From: Mameliella sp. CS4
GTDB lineage: Bacteria > Pseudomonadota > Alphaproteobacteria > Rhodobacterales > Rhodobacteraceae
Direction of reading: 5' to 3'
Assembly: GCF_019392335.1 (NCBI RefSeq)
Contig: NZ_JAHXRQ010000012.1
Span: 62,001-126,000, forward strand
Length of the DNA: 64,000 bases
The position numbers and the translations under genes were made by a program. Below the pieces are notes generated by a model, which was not told where the DNA came from, did no database searches, and was given only the letters and a program-made list of their open reading frames with translations. Below, in pieces: positions 1 through 7,438 of this stretch. Position 1 is the stretch's first letter, and each line of letters opens with the position of its first letter.

Positions 1-52
1 GCTCAGGCGGACGGGGCGCGCAAGCCCAAACAAGGCGATGGCGGGGATGTGA

Positions 53-667
53 TCAAAGCCCAAGCCATGTCTTGATCAGGCTGGCCAATGTCGCCCCGGC
101 CAGGACAAGCGTCGAGATCCAGGCGGTTCCGATCACGGTTCCGATCACGACAAGCACGCCATCCCGTTGCAGCAACCCCATCGCGATGACGACCACGGCA
201 ATTCCCGGAACGGTGTTCGTGCCAGGCAATGGCACAAGGATCGAGGCGCTGAAGACCACCAGCGCGATCCCGATGATCCGATCCAGGGGTGGACGGGTCA
301 ACGCGCCCAGCCTCGGACGGCTGACCGCCTCGATCCGTCGCAGCCAGGGGCCTGCGCGACGCGCCAGAGAGTGCAGCCCACTGGTCGTGACGGTGCGGTC
401 TCCGAGCTTGCCGGGCAGCCAGGGAACCTGCCGACCGAAAAGGATCTGTGTCGACACGAACATGAGCGGCAGGGCGACGACCTGTGGGATGCCATAAAGA
501 AATGGAATGCAGCAAGGCAGGGCCAGGATCAGCAGAAACAGGCCGAAGGCCCGTTCGTGAAGTTGCCCGAGCACCCAGTTGAGCGACACGCTATCGCCTT
601 GGGCGTCAGCGGCCAAAGCATCAAGCCGGTCCGAGATTGCCGCGTCCGTTTCGTATTGGGCTGTCAT
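53..667 (-). CDS. ExoD-family integral membrane protein
   Basis: A 204-residue membrane protein resembling the exopolysaccharide-synthesis ExoD family, whose biochemical role is not settled. The N-terminal ~45 residues are soluble. A hydrophobic segment follows with the ExoD-like run LALPCCIPFLYGIPQ, then a polar middle (LPGKLGDRTV, about residues 85-95) and C-terminal hydrophobic helices including VPLPGTNTVPG. I start it at the Met of MTAQYE because AAGGAG lies seven bases upstream; a Met ten codons earlier has no such site. It stands alone, divergent from the tRNA. The family assignment rests on recognised motifs, not a search. Confidence 0.75.
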   Translation of the reverse strand: MTAQYETDAAISDRLDALAADAQGDSVSLNWVLGQLHERAFGLFLLILALPCCIPFLYGIPQVVALPLMFVSTQILFGRQVPWLPGKLGDRTVTTSGLHSLARRAGPWLRRIEAVSRPRLGALTRPPLDRIIGIALVVFSASILVPLPGTNTVPGIAVVVIAMGLLQRDGVLVVIGTVIGTAWISTLVLAGATLASLIKTWLGL

Positions 668-858
668 CCAGGGCACTCCTTGAGTTGCAGACCGCAAGAT
701 TTTCCTTCCGCTAGCAGGTCATGTTCCCCTAGGCCAGCGTCCGACCGTCGCATCCCTGGGGAGCGCTGAAAAAGTGCTTCGAAAGTGCTTCGGAATGGGC
801 AGTAGGGCGCCCAACCCTGCTTGCCCCCATTCTTGGCCATGTGTATATGGGCCTACGG

Positions 859-942
859 GCCCAAGTGGCGGAATGGTAGACGCAGGGGATTCAAAATCCC
901 CCGCCTTCGGGCGTGCCGGTTCGAGTCCGGCCTTGGGTACCA
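859..942 (+). tRNA. tRNA-Leu (anticodon CAA)
   Basis: A class II tRNA. The acceptor stem GCCCAAG pairs with CTTGGGT, with A as discriminator and an encoded CCA (940-942). The anticodon stem GGGGA/TCCCC encloses TTCAAAA, giving anticodon CAA, which reads UUG. A long variable arm (CGCCTTCGGGCG) precedes the T arm GCCGGTTCGAGTCCGGC. The extended variable arm and the anticodon identify it as leucine. Confidence 0.96.
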
Positions 943-1160
943 ACGATTTGGCAGGCTTCCGCCCCCTGCCACCCGTATCAGGTCACACAATGGGGTCACA
1001 GTGCCCCTACCGTCCTGATACCAGATTTCCCCAATTGATTTCCCCGATGCCGTCAGACGCGGGCTTTCTGCCTCGGAAAAACAAAGTCACCGGGACGTGG
1101 GACCTGCGTCTCACGCCCCGCAATGGGAAAGATCAGAGCTTTCCTATCTGGGCAGGGTCC

Positions 1161-1880
1161 TCAGGCCACACCAACCGGGGTGCCGGTCGGTTCGGCCAGG
1201 CTGTGCCTGGCTTCGGGCGGCTGTGCCCAATTCTCCATCCGGTAGGCGCTGTCCCAGAATCGCCATTCGTGCCAGCAGGCGCGACGGAACGCCCGTTCCA
1301 TGCGTGCCCGTGTGGGGCCGTCCGCGTCGGCGCCCAGCGTGTCGGTCAAGGACAACATGCGCGCGACGCTCTGGTCGAAGGCCTCGCCTGAATAGGTGTC
1401 GATCCAGGCCGCGTAGGGATTGCCGGGCTGGCTTTGTCCGGCGATCTCGCGACCGACCTCGCGGTAGATCCAGAAACAGGGCAGAAGTGCCGCAACCGCT
1501 TCGGGGAAATCCCCCAGTGCCGCGGTGCGCAGAAGGAAGGACAGGTAGTGGTCGCAAGCCGCAGAGGGCTGGATTCTGGTGAACGCCGTGTCGGACACGC
1601 CGAACAGCCCCATGTAATGCGCGTGAAGCGCCCGTTCGACGGAAATCGCCCCGCTCGCCGATCCTGCCAGTTGCGCCAGAACAGTGGCCGTGGGCGCCTT
1701 GGCCGCCGCCAGTGACAAGGCCCGGGCGAAACCTTCGAGGTAATGCGCATCCTGCACGATGTAGCCCTGGAACACGTCACGGCGCAGAGTGCCTGCGGCC
1801 ATCTCGCGGTTGAAGGGCATGGCGTGGATCTGTTGCCAGAGGTCGTCAGTCTGTCGGGCAAGGTCCTCTGTGAACGTCAT
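1161..1880 (-). CDS. tenA: TenA-family thiaminase II / aminopyrimidine aminohydrolase
   Basis: 239 residues. TenA hydrolyses aminopyrimidine breakdown products of thiamine (and thiamine itself) to give HMP for salvage. The sequence carries QDAHYLEGFARAL near residue 43, the conserved cysteine in LLPCFWIYREVG, which falls at residue 135 (the numbering used for the B. subtilis catalytic Cys), and a C-terminal FWDSAYRMENW with the conserved Glu. It therefore belongs to the cysteine-containing TenA class. The start overlaps the thiD stop as ATGA, so it is the last gene of the thi operon and probably translationally coupled. An in-frame extension upstream through thiD is a shadow. Confidence 0.93.
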   Translation of the reverse strand: MTFTEDLARQTDDLWQQIHAMPFNREMAAGTLRRDVFQGYIVQDAHYLEGFARALSLAAAKAPTATVLAQLAGSASGAISVERALHAHYMGLFGVSDTAFTRIQPSAACDHYLSFLLRTAALGDFPEAVAALLPCFWIYREVGREIAGQSQPGNPYAAWIDTYSGEAFDQSVARMLSLTDTLGADADGPTRARMERAFRRACWHEWRFWDSAYRMENWAQPPEARHSLAEPTGTPVGVA

Positions 1881-2680
1881 CTGTCTGTCCCCTTGATGAA
1901 ATGAAAGTGATGGACCGGGCCGTGCCCGGAGCCGACCGTCAGCCGGTCTGCCGCCGCGATGGCGGCACTGATGTATCTCTTGGCCTGCCCGGCGGCGTCG
2001 GATAGCCCCAGCCCCGACCCCAAGGCGGTGGCCAGGGCCGAGGAGAAGGTGCAGCCGGTGCCATGCGTGTTGCGCGTCGCGGTGCGCGAACCGTCGAACC
2101 AGGCCTTGGCGTCGGGCGTGAGCAAGAGGTCGGGGCTGCGGTCTCCGGCGAGGTGGCCGCCTTTCAGCAGCACCGCACTTGGTCCAAGCTCCAGCAGCGC
2201 CCGGGCCTGCGATATCATCTCTTCCGGGGTGGTGGCTTCGGCGCAGCCGAGAAGGTCTGCCGCCTCTGGCAGGTTCGGAGTGATGACGCTGGCCAGGGGC
2301 AACATCGCCCGCAACGCCGCCACCGCAGGTGCCTGCAGCAGGCGGTCGCCGCCCTTGGCGACCATCACGGGGTCCAGCACGACGGGGCAGGCAAGGCCAG
2401 AGATGCCCTCTGCCACGCTCTCGATGATGGGGGCATCGCCCAGCATGCCGATCTTGATCGCGTCGATCCTGATATCGTCGCGGATCGCGGCGATCTGGGC
2501 CGTCACCATATCCGTGTCGCACAGGCTGACCGCTGTCACGCCCCGGGTGTTCTGGGCGGTCAGCGCGGTCAGGACGCTCATCGCATAGCCGCCATTGGCC
2601 GAGATCGCCTTTATGTCGGCCTGGATCCCGGCCCCGCCGGAACAATCGGAACCGGCGATGGAAAGAATGTTGGGGATCAT
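1877..2680 (-). CDS. thiD: Hydroxymethylpyrimidine / phosphomethylpyrimidine kinase ThiD
   Basis: 267 residues; phosphorylates HMP and then HMP-P to HMP-PP in thiamine synthesis. It has the ribokinase-fold start IAGSDCSGGAGIQAD, the central KIGMLGD segment, LLKGGH, and the anion-hole motif THGTGCTFSSALA near the C terminus. Length is normal for a stand-alone ThiD. The start is the Met of MIPNILS, preceded by GGAGG at proper spacing; a Met four codons upstream would absorb the ribosome-binding site. It overlaps both thiE and tenA by four bases. Confidence 0.96.
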   Translation of the reverse strand: MIPNILSIAGSDCSGGAGIQADIKAISANGGYAMSVLTALTAQNTRGVTAVSLCDTDMVTAQIAAIRDDIRIDAIKIGMLGDAPIIESVAEGISGLACPVVLDPVMVAKGGDRLLQAPAVAALRAMLPLASVITPNLPEAADLLGCAEATTPEEMISQARALLELGPSAVLLKGGHLAGDRSPDLLLTPDAKAWFDGSRTATRNTHGTGCTFSSALATALGSGLGLSDAAGQAKRYISAAIAAADRLTVGSGHGPVHHFHFIKGTDR

Positions 2681-3288
2681 GCGGTCCTCCATGCCTGGAT
2701 CAGGGTTCGGGTCGCGGCGGTCATGTCCTCTGCGCGCGAGATCGCCGAGACGACGGCCAGTCCCGCGCCGCCGCAGGTCTTGATCGGGACGGCGTCGCGG
2801 GCCGTGATGCCGCCGATGGCGAGGCAGGGCAGGGAGCTGCGCCCGGCAATCGCGGCAAAGCCGTCCAGCCCGATGGGCGCGGCGTGATCGGGCTTGGACC
2901 CGGTGGCGTAGACCGGCCCGACGCCAAGGTAATCGACACCGGCAGGCACCGCGTCCAGTTGCGCCGCCGTTTCGATCGACAGGCCAAGGATCATGTCTGG
3001 GCCGACCCGCTGGCGGATCCGGGCCGCGTCGCCGTCCCCTTGCCCGACGTGCACCCCCGGCGCGCCGATGGCGATGGCCAGGTTCACCCGATCATTCACG
3101 ATCAGTTTGGCCCCGAAGGGCGACAGCGCCTCCATCAGGGTGCGCGCAAGCGGGGCAAGATCCGCATCCGGCGTGCTCTTGTCGCGCAATTGAATCCATT
3201 GAGCGCCCCCTTGCGCGGCGGCACGCGCCTGGACGATGACCGACGCAGGCGCCGAGGCATCGGTAATGAAACAGAGCGGCGGGATCAT
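2677..3288 (-). CDS. thiE: Thiamine-phosphate synthase ThiE
   Basis: 203 residues; couples HMP-PP with hydroxyethylthiazole phosphate to give thiamine phosphate. Motifs of the TIM-barrel family are present: WIQLRDKS near residue 32, IVNDRVNLA, GVHVGQGD, VDYLGVGPVYATGSKPDH and AIGGI. The start codon overlaps the thiM stop (ATGA), and the stop overlaps the thiD start. With ThiM making the thiazole phosphate and ThiD the pyrimidine diphosphate, it closes the salvage route. Confidence 0.96.
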   Translation of the reverse strand: MIPPLCFITDASAPASVIVQARAAAQGGAQWIQLRDKSTPDADLAPLARTLMEALSPFGAKLIVNDRVNLAIAIGAPGVHVGQGDGDAARIRQRVGPDMILGLSIETAAQLDAVPAGVDYLGVGPVYATGSKPDHAAPIGLDGFAAIAGRSSLPCLAIGGITARDAVPIKTCGGAGLAVVSAISRAEDMTAATRTLIQAWRTA

Positions 3289-4073
3289 GGCAGCGTGATC
3301 CGGGCACCGCGCGACAGGTCTGCCGCCTCCATCGTGTAGAGCGCGTCAAGGAAGGCCCCCTGGAACGCGCCCGGACCCCGGGCGCCTTCGGCGGCCCGTT
3401 CGCCCGCAAGCCCGTAGTAGGCCAGCGCCGCGACGGTTGCCTCGAATGGGTCCTGCCCGACGGTGAAAGCGCCAACGATACCGGTCAGGGAACATCCCAG
3501 AGCCGTCACGCGGGGCATCAGGACATGGCCATTGGCGACCTCGGCGCTGCGCTTGCCGTCGGTGACGAAATCCACGGGTCCGGTCACGGCAACCACGCCC
3601 CCGGTCCGCTGCGCAAGGTCCCTTGCCGCCTGATGCGCATGGGCGACCGCGTCGGCGGCGTCGGCCCCCTTGCCGCTTGCCTCCGCCCCGGCGAGGGCCA
3701 TGACCTCCGAGGCATTGCCCCGGATCACGGTCGGGTTGCGCGCCAACAGCTGCGCGCCGATGTCCCGGCGATAGCCTGTCGCCCCCACGGCCACGGGATC
3801 GAGAACCCAGGGCGTTCCCTGCGTGTGAGCGGCCGCTGCGCTGTCCAGCATGGCGTCGGCCCATGCGGGCGAGATCGTCCCGATATTGATCGTCAGCGCC
3901 TGCGCCAAAGCGGTGAATTCGGCGGCCTCTTCGCGGGCATGCACCATCGCGGGGGAGGCCCCGCCAGCGAGCATGACGTTCGCCATGATGTTCATGGCGA
4001 CGTAATTGGTGATGTTCTGAACAAGCGGCGCGGCCTGGCGCATCCGATCCAGGTACAGTCCGGGGTGGTCCAT
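3285..4073 (-). CDS. thiM: Hydroxyethylthiazole kinase ThiM
   Basis: 262 residues; ATP-dependent phosphorylation of the thiazole alcohol salvaged from thiamine. Family marks are PLVQNITNYVAMN at the N terminus, ANVMLAGGASPAM, NIGTISP, WVLDPVAVGATGYR, IRGNASEV and the nucleotide/anion site VTALGCSLTGIVGAF with its Cys. The start (MDHPGLY) follows AAAGGAG by seven bases. It is the first gene of the thi operon and lies about 70 bases below the TPP riboswitch. Confidence 0.96.
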   Translation of the reverse strand: MDHPGLYLDRMRQAAPLVQNITNYVAMNIMANVMLAGGASPAMVHAREEAAEFTALAQALTINIGTISPAWADAMLDSAAAAHTQGTPWVLDPVAVGATGYRRDIGAQLLARNPTVIRGNASEVMALAGAEASGKGADAADAVAHAHQAARDLAQRTGGVVAVTGPVDFVTDGKRSAEVANGHVLMPRVTALGCSLTGIVGAFTVGQDPFEATVAALAYYGLAGERAAEGARGPGAFQGAFLDALYTMEAADLSRGARITLP

Positions 4074-4140
4074 CGTGATCTCCTTTCGCCTGACGGCACG
4101 AGAGATCACGAGACGACGGCCATTGGCTGGCCTGCCCTGT

Positions 4141-4222
4141 GCGCCTCCCTCCGCCGGCATTATCCGGTTCAGGTTCGAAGGGTACGTCTCAGCCCGGTTT
4201 CCCGAGCGCCCCTGTCGCTAAC
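4141..4222 (-). promoter_or_regulatory. TPP riboswitch (THI element)
   Basis: Reading the minus strand, the invariant TPP aptamer blocks occur in order: GGGGCGCTCGGG, then GGGCTGAGA, then ACCCTTCGAACCTGAACC, then GGATAATGCCGGCGGAGGGA. These match the CUGAGA and ACCUGAUCUGGAUAAUGCCAGCG-type core. The element sits in the leader of thiM and presumably switches off thiM-thiE-thiD-tenA when TPP is plentiful. No clear U-tailed terminator separates it from thiM, so translational control is more likely (inference). Confidence 0.95.
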
Positions 4223-4419
4223 GGGGCGAACGTCGCATCAGAGGGAACCGGCGTCAATCAGCTTTGCCGAGCTGCCGTCGAGAATTCCTGGCCTTTCGCG
4301 GGCCGGTGGCGGGAAATGGCTGGTCCAACATGGGAAGGTGTCACAAGGCATTGTTAAAGCTGGCCTTTCAAATGGTGTTGCGAGTAGACTCGACATCGAC
4401 CAGTTCCAGAAAGCTCGGG

Positions 4420-4944
4420 ATGCCTGACTGCGACCACCTGACTGCAAAGAAGATATTCGATGACCTGTTGCATCGGGCGCAATGGTTGATCCGGGCCAAG
4501 GACTTTGACGGTTACAAAGAGGTCTTTGACCTGCCGTTCGGTCTGGTGAATCTCGATGCCGCGCATGTCTTTTCCACGCCGGACGATCTTGGGCTGATCT
4601 TCGAGAACATCCAGCACCGCATCTTCTGTCTCAATCTCACCTCCTATTTCGCGGTCTGCCTCGACGCGCGGCGCGTTGACGAGACGACGATCGTCGCGAC
4701 CCACGAGACACGGATGATCACGGACAACCTGCTGGTCGGAGACCCTGTGCCCTCGGTTGCCGTCCTGAAATATGTTCGGGGGCAGTGGTTGCTGACGGAG
4801 GTCTGGAACTTTCGCCCGGATCACTTCGGGACAAGCTTTCTGCGGGTCGACCAGGAGACGCGGCCCGCCGCGCAATGGTTTGCGATGCAGGCCCGTGTCT
4901 ATGGCGCCCTTGGCGGGCGTAGTGGTCTTTCTTCGGCGCGCTGA
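4420..4944 (+). CDS. Hypothetical protein, possibly NTF2/SnoaL-like
   Basis: 174 residues from the chosen Met (MPDCDHLTAKKIF); the frame is open further upstream, but those residues overlap the thi leader and look non-coding. The protein is soluble, with no signal or membrane segment. The helical opening (FDDLLHRAQWLIRAKDFDGYKEVFDLP) followed by alternating strands ending in YVRGQWLLTEVWNF suggests an NTF2-like fold of the SnoaL kind, but this is by eye. It is divergent from the thi operon. Function unknown. Confidence 0.55.
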   Translation: MPDCDHLTAKKIFDDLLHRAQWLIRAKDFDGYKEVFDLPFGLVNLDAAHVFSTPDDLGLIFENIQHRIFCLNLTSYFAVCLDARRVDETTIVATHETRMITDNLLVGDPVPSVAVLKYVRGQWLLTEVWNFRPDHFGTSFLRVDQETRPAAQWFAMQARVYGALGGRSGLSSAR

Positions 4945-5276
4945 GCGCCCGTGACCGTCCGAAGATCGGTGCCCGGCGGTACAGGGGGTCCATAAGTCCA
5001 TGACCTGCAAATTGGTTCTGAAAACGGATGCCGGCCCGAGGAGCAATGAAATCGATCCTTCGGGTGGTCTGCAAGCTGCCCCGCAAGGCTCCGAATGCGC
5101 GTCGCGCTTTACGCCGGGTGTGGGGCCGATGCCGGGCCACTGGTCCCCTGATTTTCGGCGAAAGCCTATCTAACGAGTTGTAAACACGGCATGGACCGCC
5201 GACAATCGCCGCCGTATTCCCCCGCGACACCCGGCCCTCCGGGGTTGCGACCGGCCTATCTCGCGGAAGTCCTTGC
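4945..5276. other. Intergenic region upstream of the HMG-CoA reductase operon
   Basis: 332 bases without a convincing gene. It should contain the promoter for the seven-gene operon that starts at 5277, but no clear -35/-10 pair, operator palindrome or riboswitch was recognised. Short frames crossing it show no family resemblance. Confidence 0.5.
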
Positions 5277-6536
5277 ATGATCGTCCCTTTTCACGTCTCC
5301 GAAATGCTGCGCCGGGTGCGGCAGCGGATTGCCGGGACGGGCGCGTTGCCCGACATGGCCCCCAGGCCAGAGGGCAGCCGATCCTTGCGCATGTCGCCGC
5401 GCGTGACCCCGGAGGCGGTCGCGCGCCTGCACCGCGACCTGGCCCTGGACGCGGACAGCATCGCCTGTCTCTTCGACGCGCGGACGCAGGCGGACCTGCC
5501 ACGCTATGCCGCCAATATCGAGAACATGATCGGGACGGTGTCCGTGCCCGTGGGCGTCATCGGTCCCTTGCGCATCAACGGCGTCAACGCGGTGGGCGAC
5601 TACCCCGTGCCGATGGCCACCTCAGAGGCGGCGCTGGTCGCCTCTTACGGACGGGGCGCGCGGGCCGCGAACAAGGCGGGCGGGATCGGCACGGCGGTGC
5701 TGTACGAGGGTGTCCTGCGCAGCCCGGCCTTTGTCTTTGAAACCCTTCTTGAGGCGGGGCAGTTCGTCGACTGGGTGGTGACGGAGGCGGACAGGCTGAA
5801 GGCCCGGGCCGAGGAAACCACGCGTCACGGGCACCTGGTGTCGCTGGAACCTGTGATCGACAACAACGTGGTTTTCCTTCTGTGCCGCTACACGACCGGC
5901 GATGCCGCCGGGCAGAACATGGTGACGATCGCGACCGAGGCGCTGTGCCGCCATGTCGAGGCGCATTGCCCGATCCGCCCGCGCAACTGGTATGTCGAGG
6001 GCAATTTCTCGGGCGACAAGAAGGCCTCTAGCCTGGGCCTGATCACCGGGCGCGGGCGCAAGGTCAGCGCCTCTGTCGTGCTGCCGGAGGCGGTTGTGGA
6101 AAGCACGCTGGGCACGACGATGGAGGCCATGCTGGAGTATGGCCGGGTGGCCAACCTGGGGGCGCTTCTGTCGGGGCAGTTCGGCGCGCAGGCGCATTTC
6201 GCCAACGGGCTGGCCGCCGTTTATATCGCCACCGGTCAGGACGCGGCCTGTGTCGCCGAAAGCGCCGTCGGCTATACCCGCATGGAACGCCGCGAAGAGG
6301 GGCTGTTCTGTTCCGTCACCATGCCGTCGATCCTGGTCGGCACCGTGGGCGGCGGCACCGGCCTGCCGGCGCAGGCCGCCTGTCTGGACCTCATGGGTCT
6401 GCGCGGCGCAGGTCACGGCGAGGCGCTGGCCGAGGTGGTCGCCGCCACCTGTCTCTGTGGCGAGATCTCCATCGTCGCGGCAATGGCCTCGGGCACCTTC
6501 GCCTCGGCCCATGAAAAACTGGCGCGTCTCAGATGA
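5277..6536 (+). CDS. Class I-type hydroxymethylglutaryl-CoA reductase
   Basis: 419 residues; the family reduces HMG-CoA to mevalonate with two NAD(P)H. All catalytic residues are visible: Glu82 in ENMIG, Lys in GDKK (246-249), Asp322 in ATGQDAA and His412 in ASAHEKL. NWYVEGNFSGDKK, GRGRKV and GTVGGGTGLP are also typical. It has no membrane anchor, as in soluble archaeal and bacterial enzymes. It heads a run of seven overlapping genes (stop overlaps the next start by four bases). No other mevalonate-pathway gene is in the window, so mevalonate, or a related beta-hydroxy acid, may feed a dedicated product rather than general isoprenoids (inference). Confidence 0.93.
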   Translation: MIVPFHVSEMLRRVRQRIAGTGALPDMAPRPEGSRSLRMSPRVTPEAVARLHRDLALDADSIACLFDARTQADLPRYAANIENMIGTVSVPVGVIGPLRINGVNAVGDYPVPMATSEAALVASYGRGARAANKAGGIGTAVLYEGVLRSPAFVFETLLEAGQFVDWVVTEADRLKARAEETTRHGHLVSLEPVIDNNVVFLLCRYTTGDAAGQNMVTIATEALCRHVEAHCPIRPRNWYVEGNFSGDKKASSLGLITGRGRKVSASVVLPEAVVESTLGTTMEAMLEYGRVANLGALLSGQFGAQAHFANGLAAVYIATGQDAACVAESAVGYTRMERREEGLFCSVTMPSILVGTVGGGTGLPAQAACLDLMGLRGAGHGEALAEVVAATCLCGEISIVAAMASGTFASAHEKLARLR

Positions 6537-7438
6537 GCCCGTTTCAGCGTTTCCTGATCTACCAGAAAGAGCGCTTTCCGCTGGCCAAGACCGCGCCGCT
6601 GCTGGCGGTGTTTTCCGCCGCCAGCATCACGGTTTCGGCGTTGCTGGCCGGGCGTCCGCTGCCGGGGGCGGGCAGCTATGCGGCGGGGTTTGTCCTGGCC
6701 ATGATCCTGTTTTTCCAGATGCGTGCGGCGGATGAATGGAAGGACCGCGAGATCGACCGGCTTTATCGCCCCGACAGGCCCATTCCGCGCGGAGTGGTGC
6801 GGTTGCGGACCGTGCTCTGGCTGGCGGTGGGGCTGATCCCCTTGGGGCTGATCGCGGCGGCGGGGGCCGGGGTGGTCTGGCTGCTGCTGCTGTGCTGGCT
6901 TTGGCTGGCGCTGATGACGGTGGAGTTCGGCGCCCCGGACTGGCTGCGCGGGCATATGCTGGTTTATCTGGTCAGTCATATGGCGATCATGCCGATTTTG
7001 GATCTGATGCTGACCGGGATCGAATGGCGCGGGCAGGGTGGTCCGGCGCCCGGCCTCTGGCTGTTCCTGGCGCTCTCCTTCGCCAACGGCTGCGTGCTGG
7101 AAATCGGGCGCAAGACCTGGGCGCCCGAGGCCGAGCGCGACGGGGTTGAGAGCTATTCCTCGCTCTGGGGGCCGGCGCGCAGTGCGGGCATCTGGCTGGC
7201 GCTGGTGGCACTGGCCGCCGGTCTGCTGGTCGGTCTGGGCGCCGCGCTGGGGCTGTTCTGGCCCTTTGTCGTGCTGGCGGGGCTGGGGTTGGCAGGCGCC
7301 GCCTTTGTCACTTTCGCCTTCATGCGTCAGCCGTCCCCCGGCACGCAGGCCCGATTGGACGCGGCGGCGGGGATCTGGGTTCTGGTCTGTTACGCCGGGG
7401 CGGCGGGGCTGCCTCTGATGCTGGGCGGCGGCACATGA
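6533..7438 (+). CDS. UbiA-family prenyltransferase
   Basis: 301 residues, multi-pass membrane protein. UbiA enzymes transfer a prenyl group from a diphosphate to an acceptor within the membrane. The first aspartate-rich motif is DEWKDREID (Asp67, Asp71, Asp75), followed by RPDRPIPRG. The second conserved region is LEIGRKTWAPEAERDGVESYS, in the position of the second Mg-binding motif although its aspartates are partly replaced. Acceptor and prenyl donor cannot be told from sequence. It overlaps the reductase upstream and the dikinase downstream by four bases each, so it is part of the same pathway. Confidence 0.88.
   Translation: MSPFQRFLIYQKERFPLAKTAPLLAVFSAASITVSALLAGRPLPGAGSYAAGFVLAMILFFQMRAADEWKDREIDRLYRPDRPIPRGVVRLRTVLWLAVGLIPLGLIAAAGAGVVWLLLLCWLWLALMTVEFGAPDWLRGHMLVYLVSHMAIMPILDLMLTGIEWRGQGGPAPGLWLFLALSFANGCVLEIGRKTWAPEAERDGVESYSSLWGPARSAGIWLALVALAAGLLVGLGAALGLFWPFVVLAGLGLAGAAFVTFAFMRQPSPGTQARLDAAAGIWVLVCYAGAAGLPLMLGGGT

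Noticed and set aside
943..1160. Possible integrase remnant or attachment site just after tRNA-Leu
   Set aside because: Although integrases often lie beside tRNA-Leu genes, no recombinase motif and no repeat of the tRNA 3' end was found in the window.
1161..2645. Apparent 494-residue protein joining an upstream stretch to TenA
   Set aside because: The first ~250 residues are the wrong frame of thiD; TenA starts at 1880.
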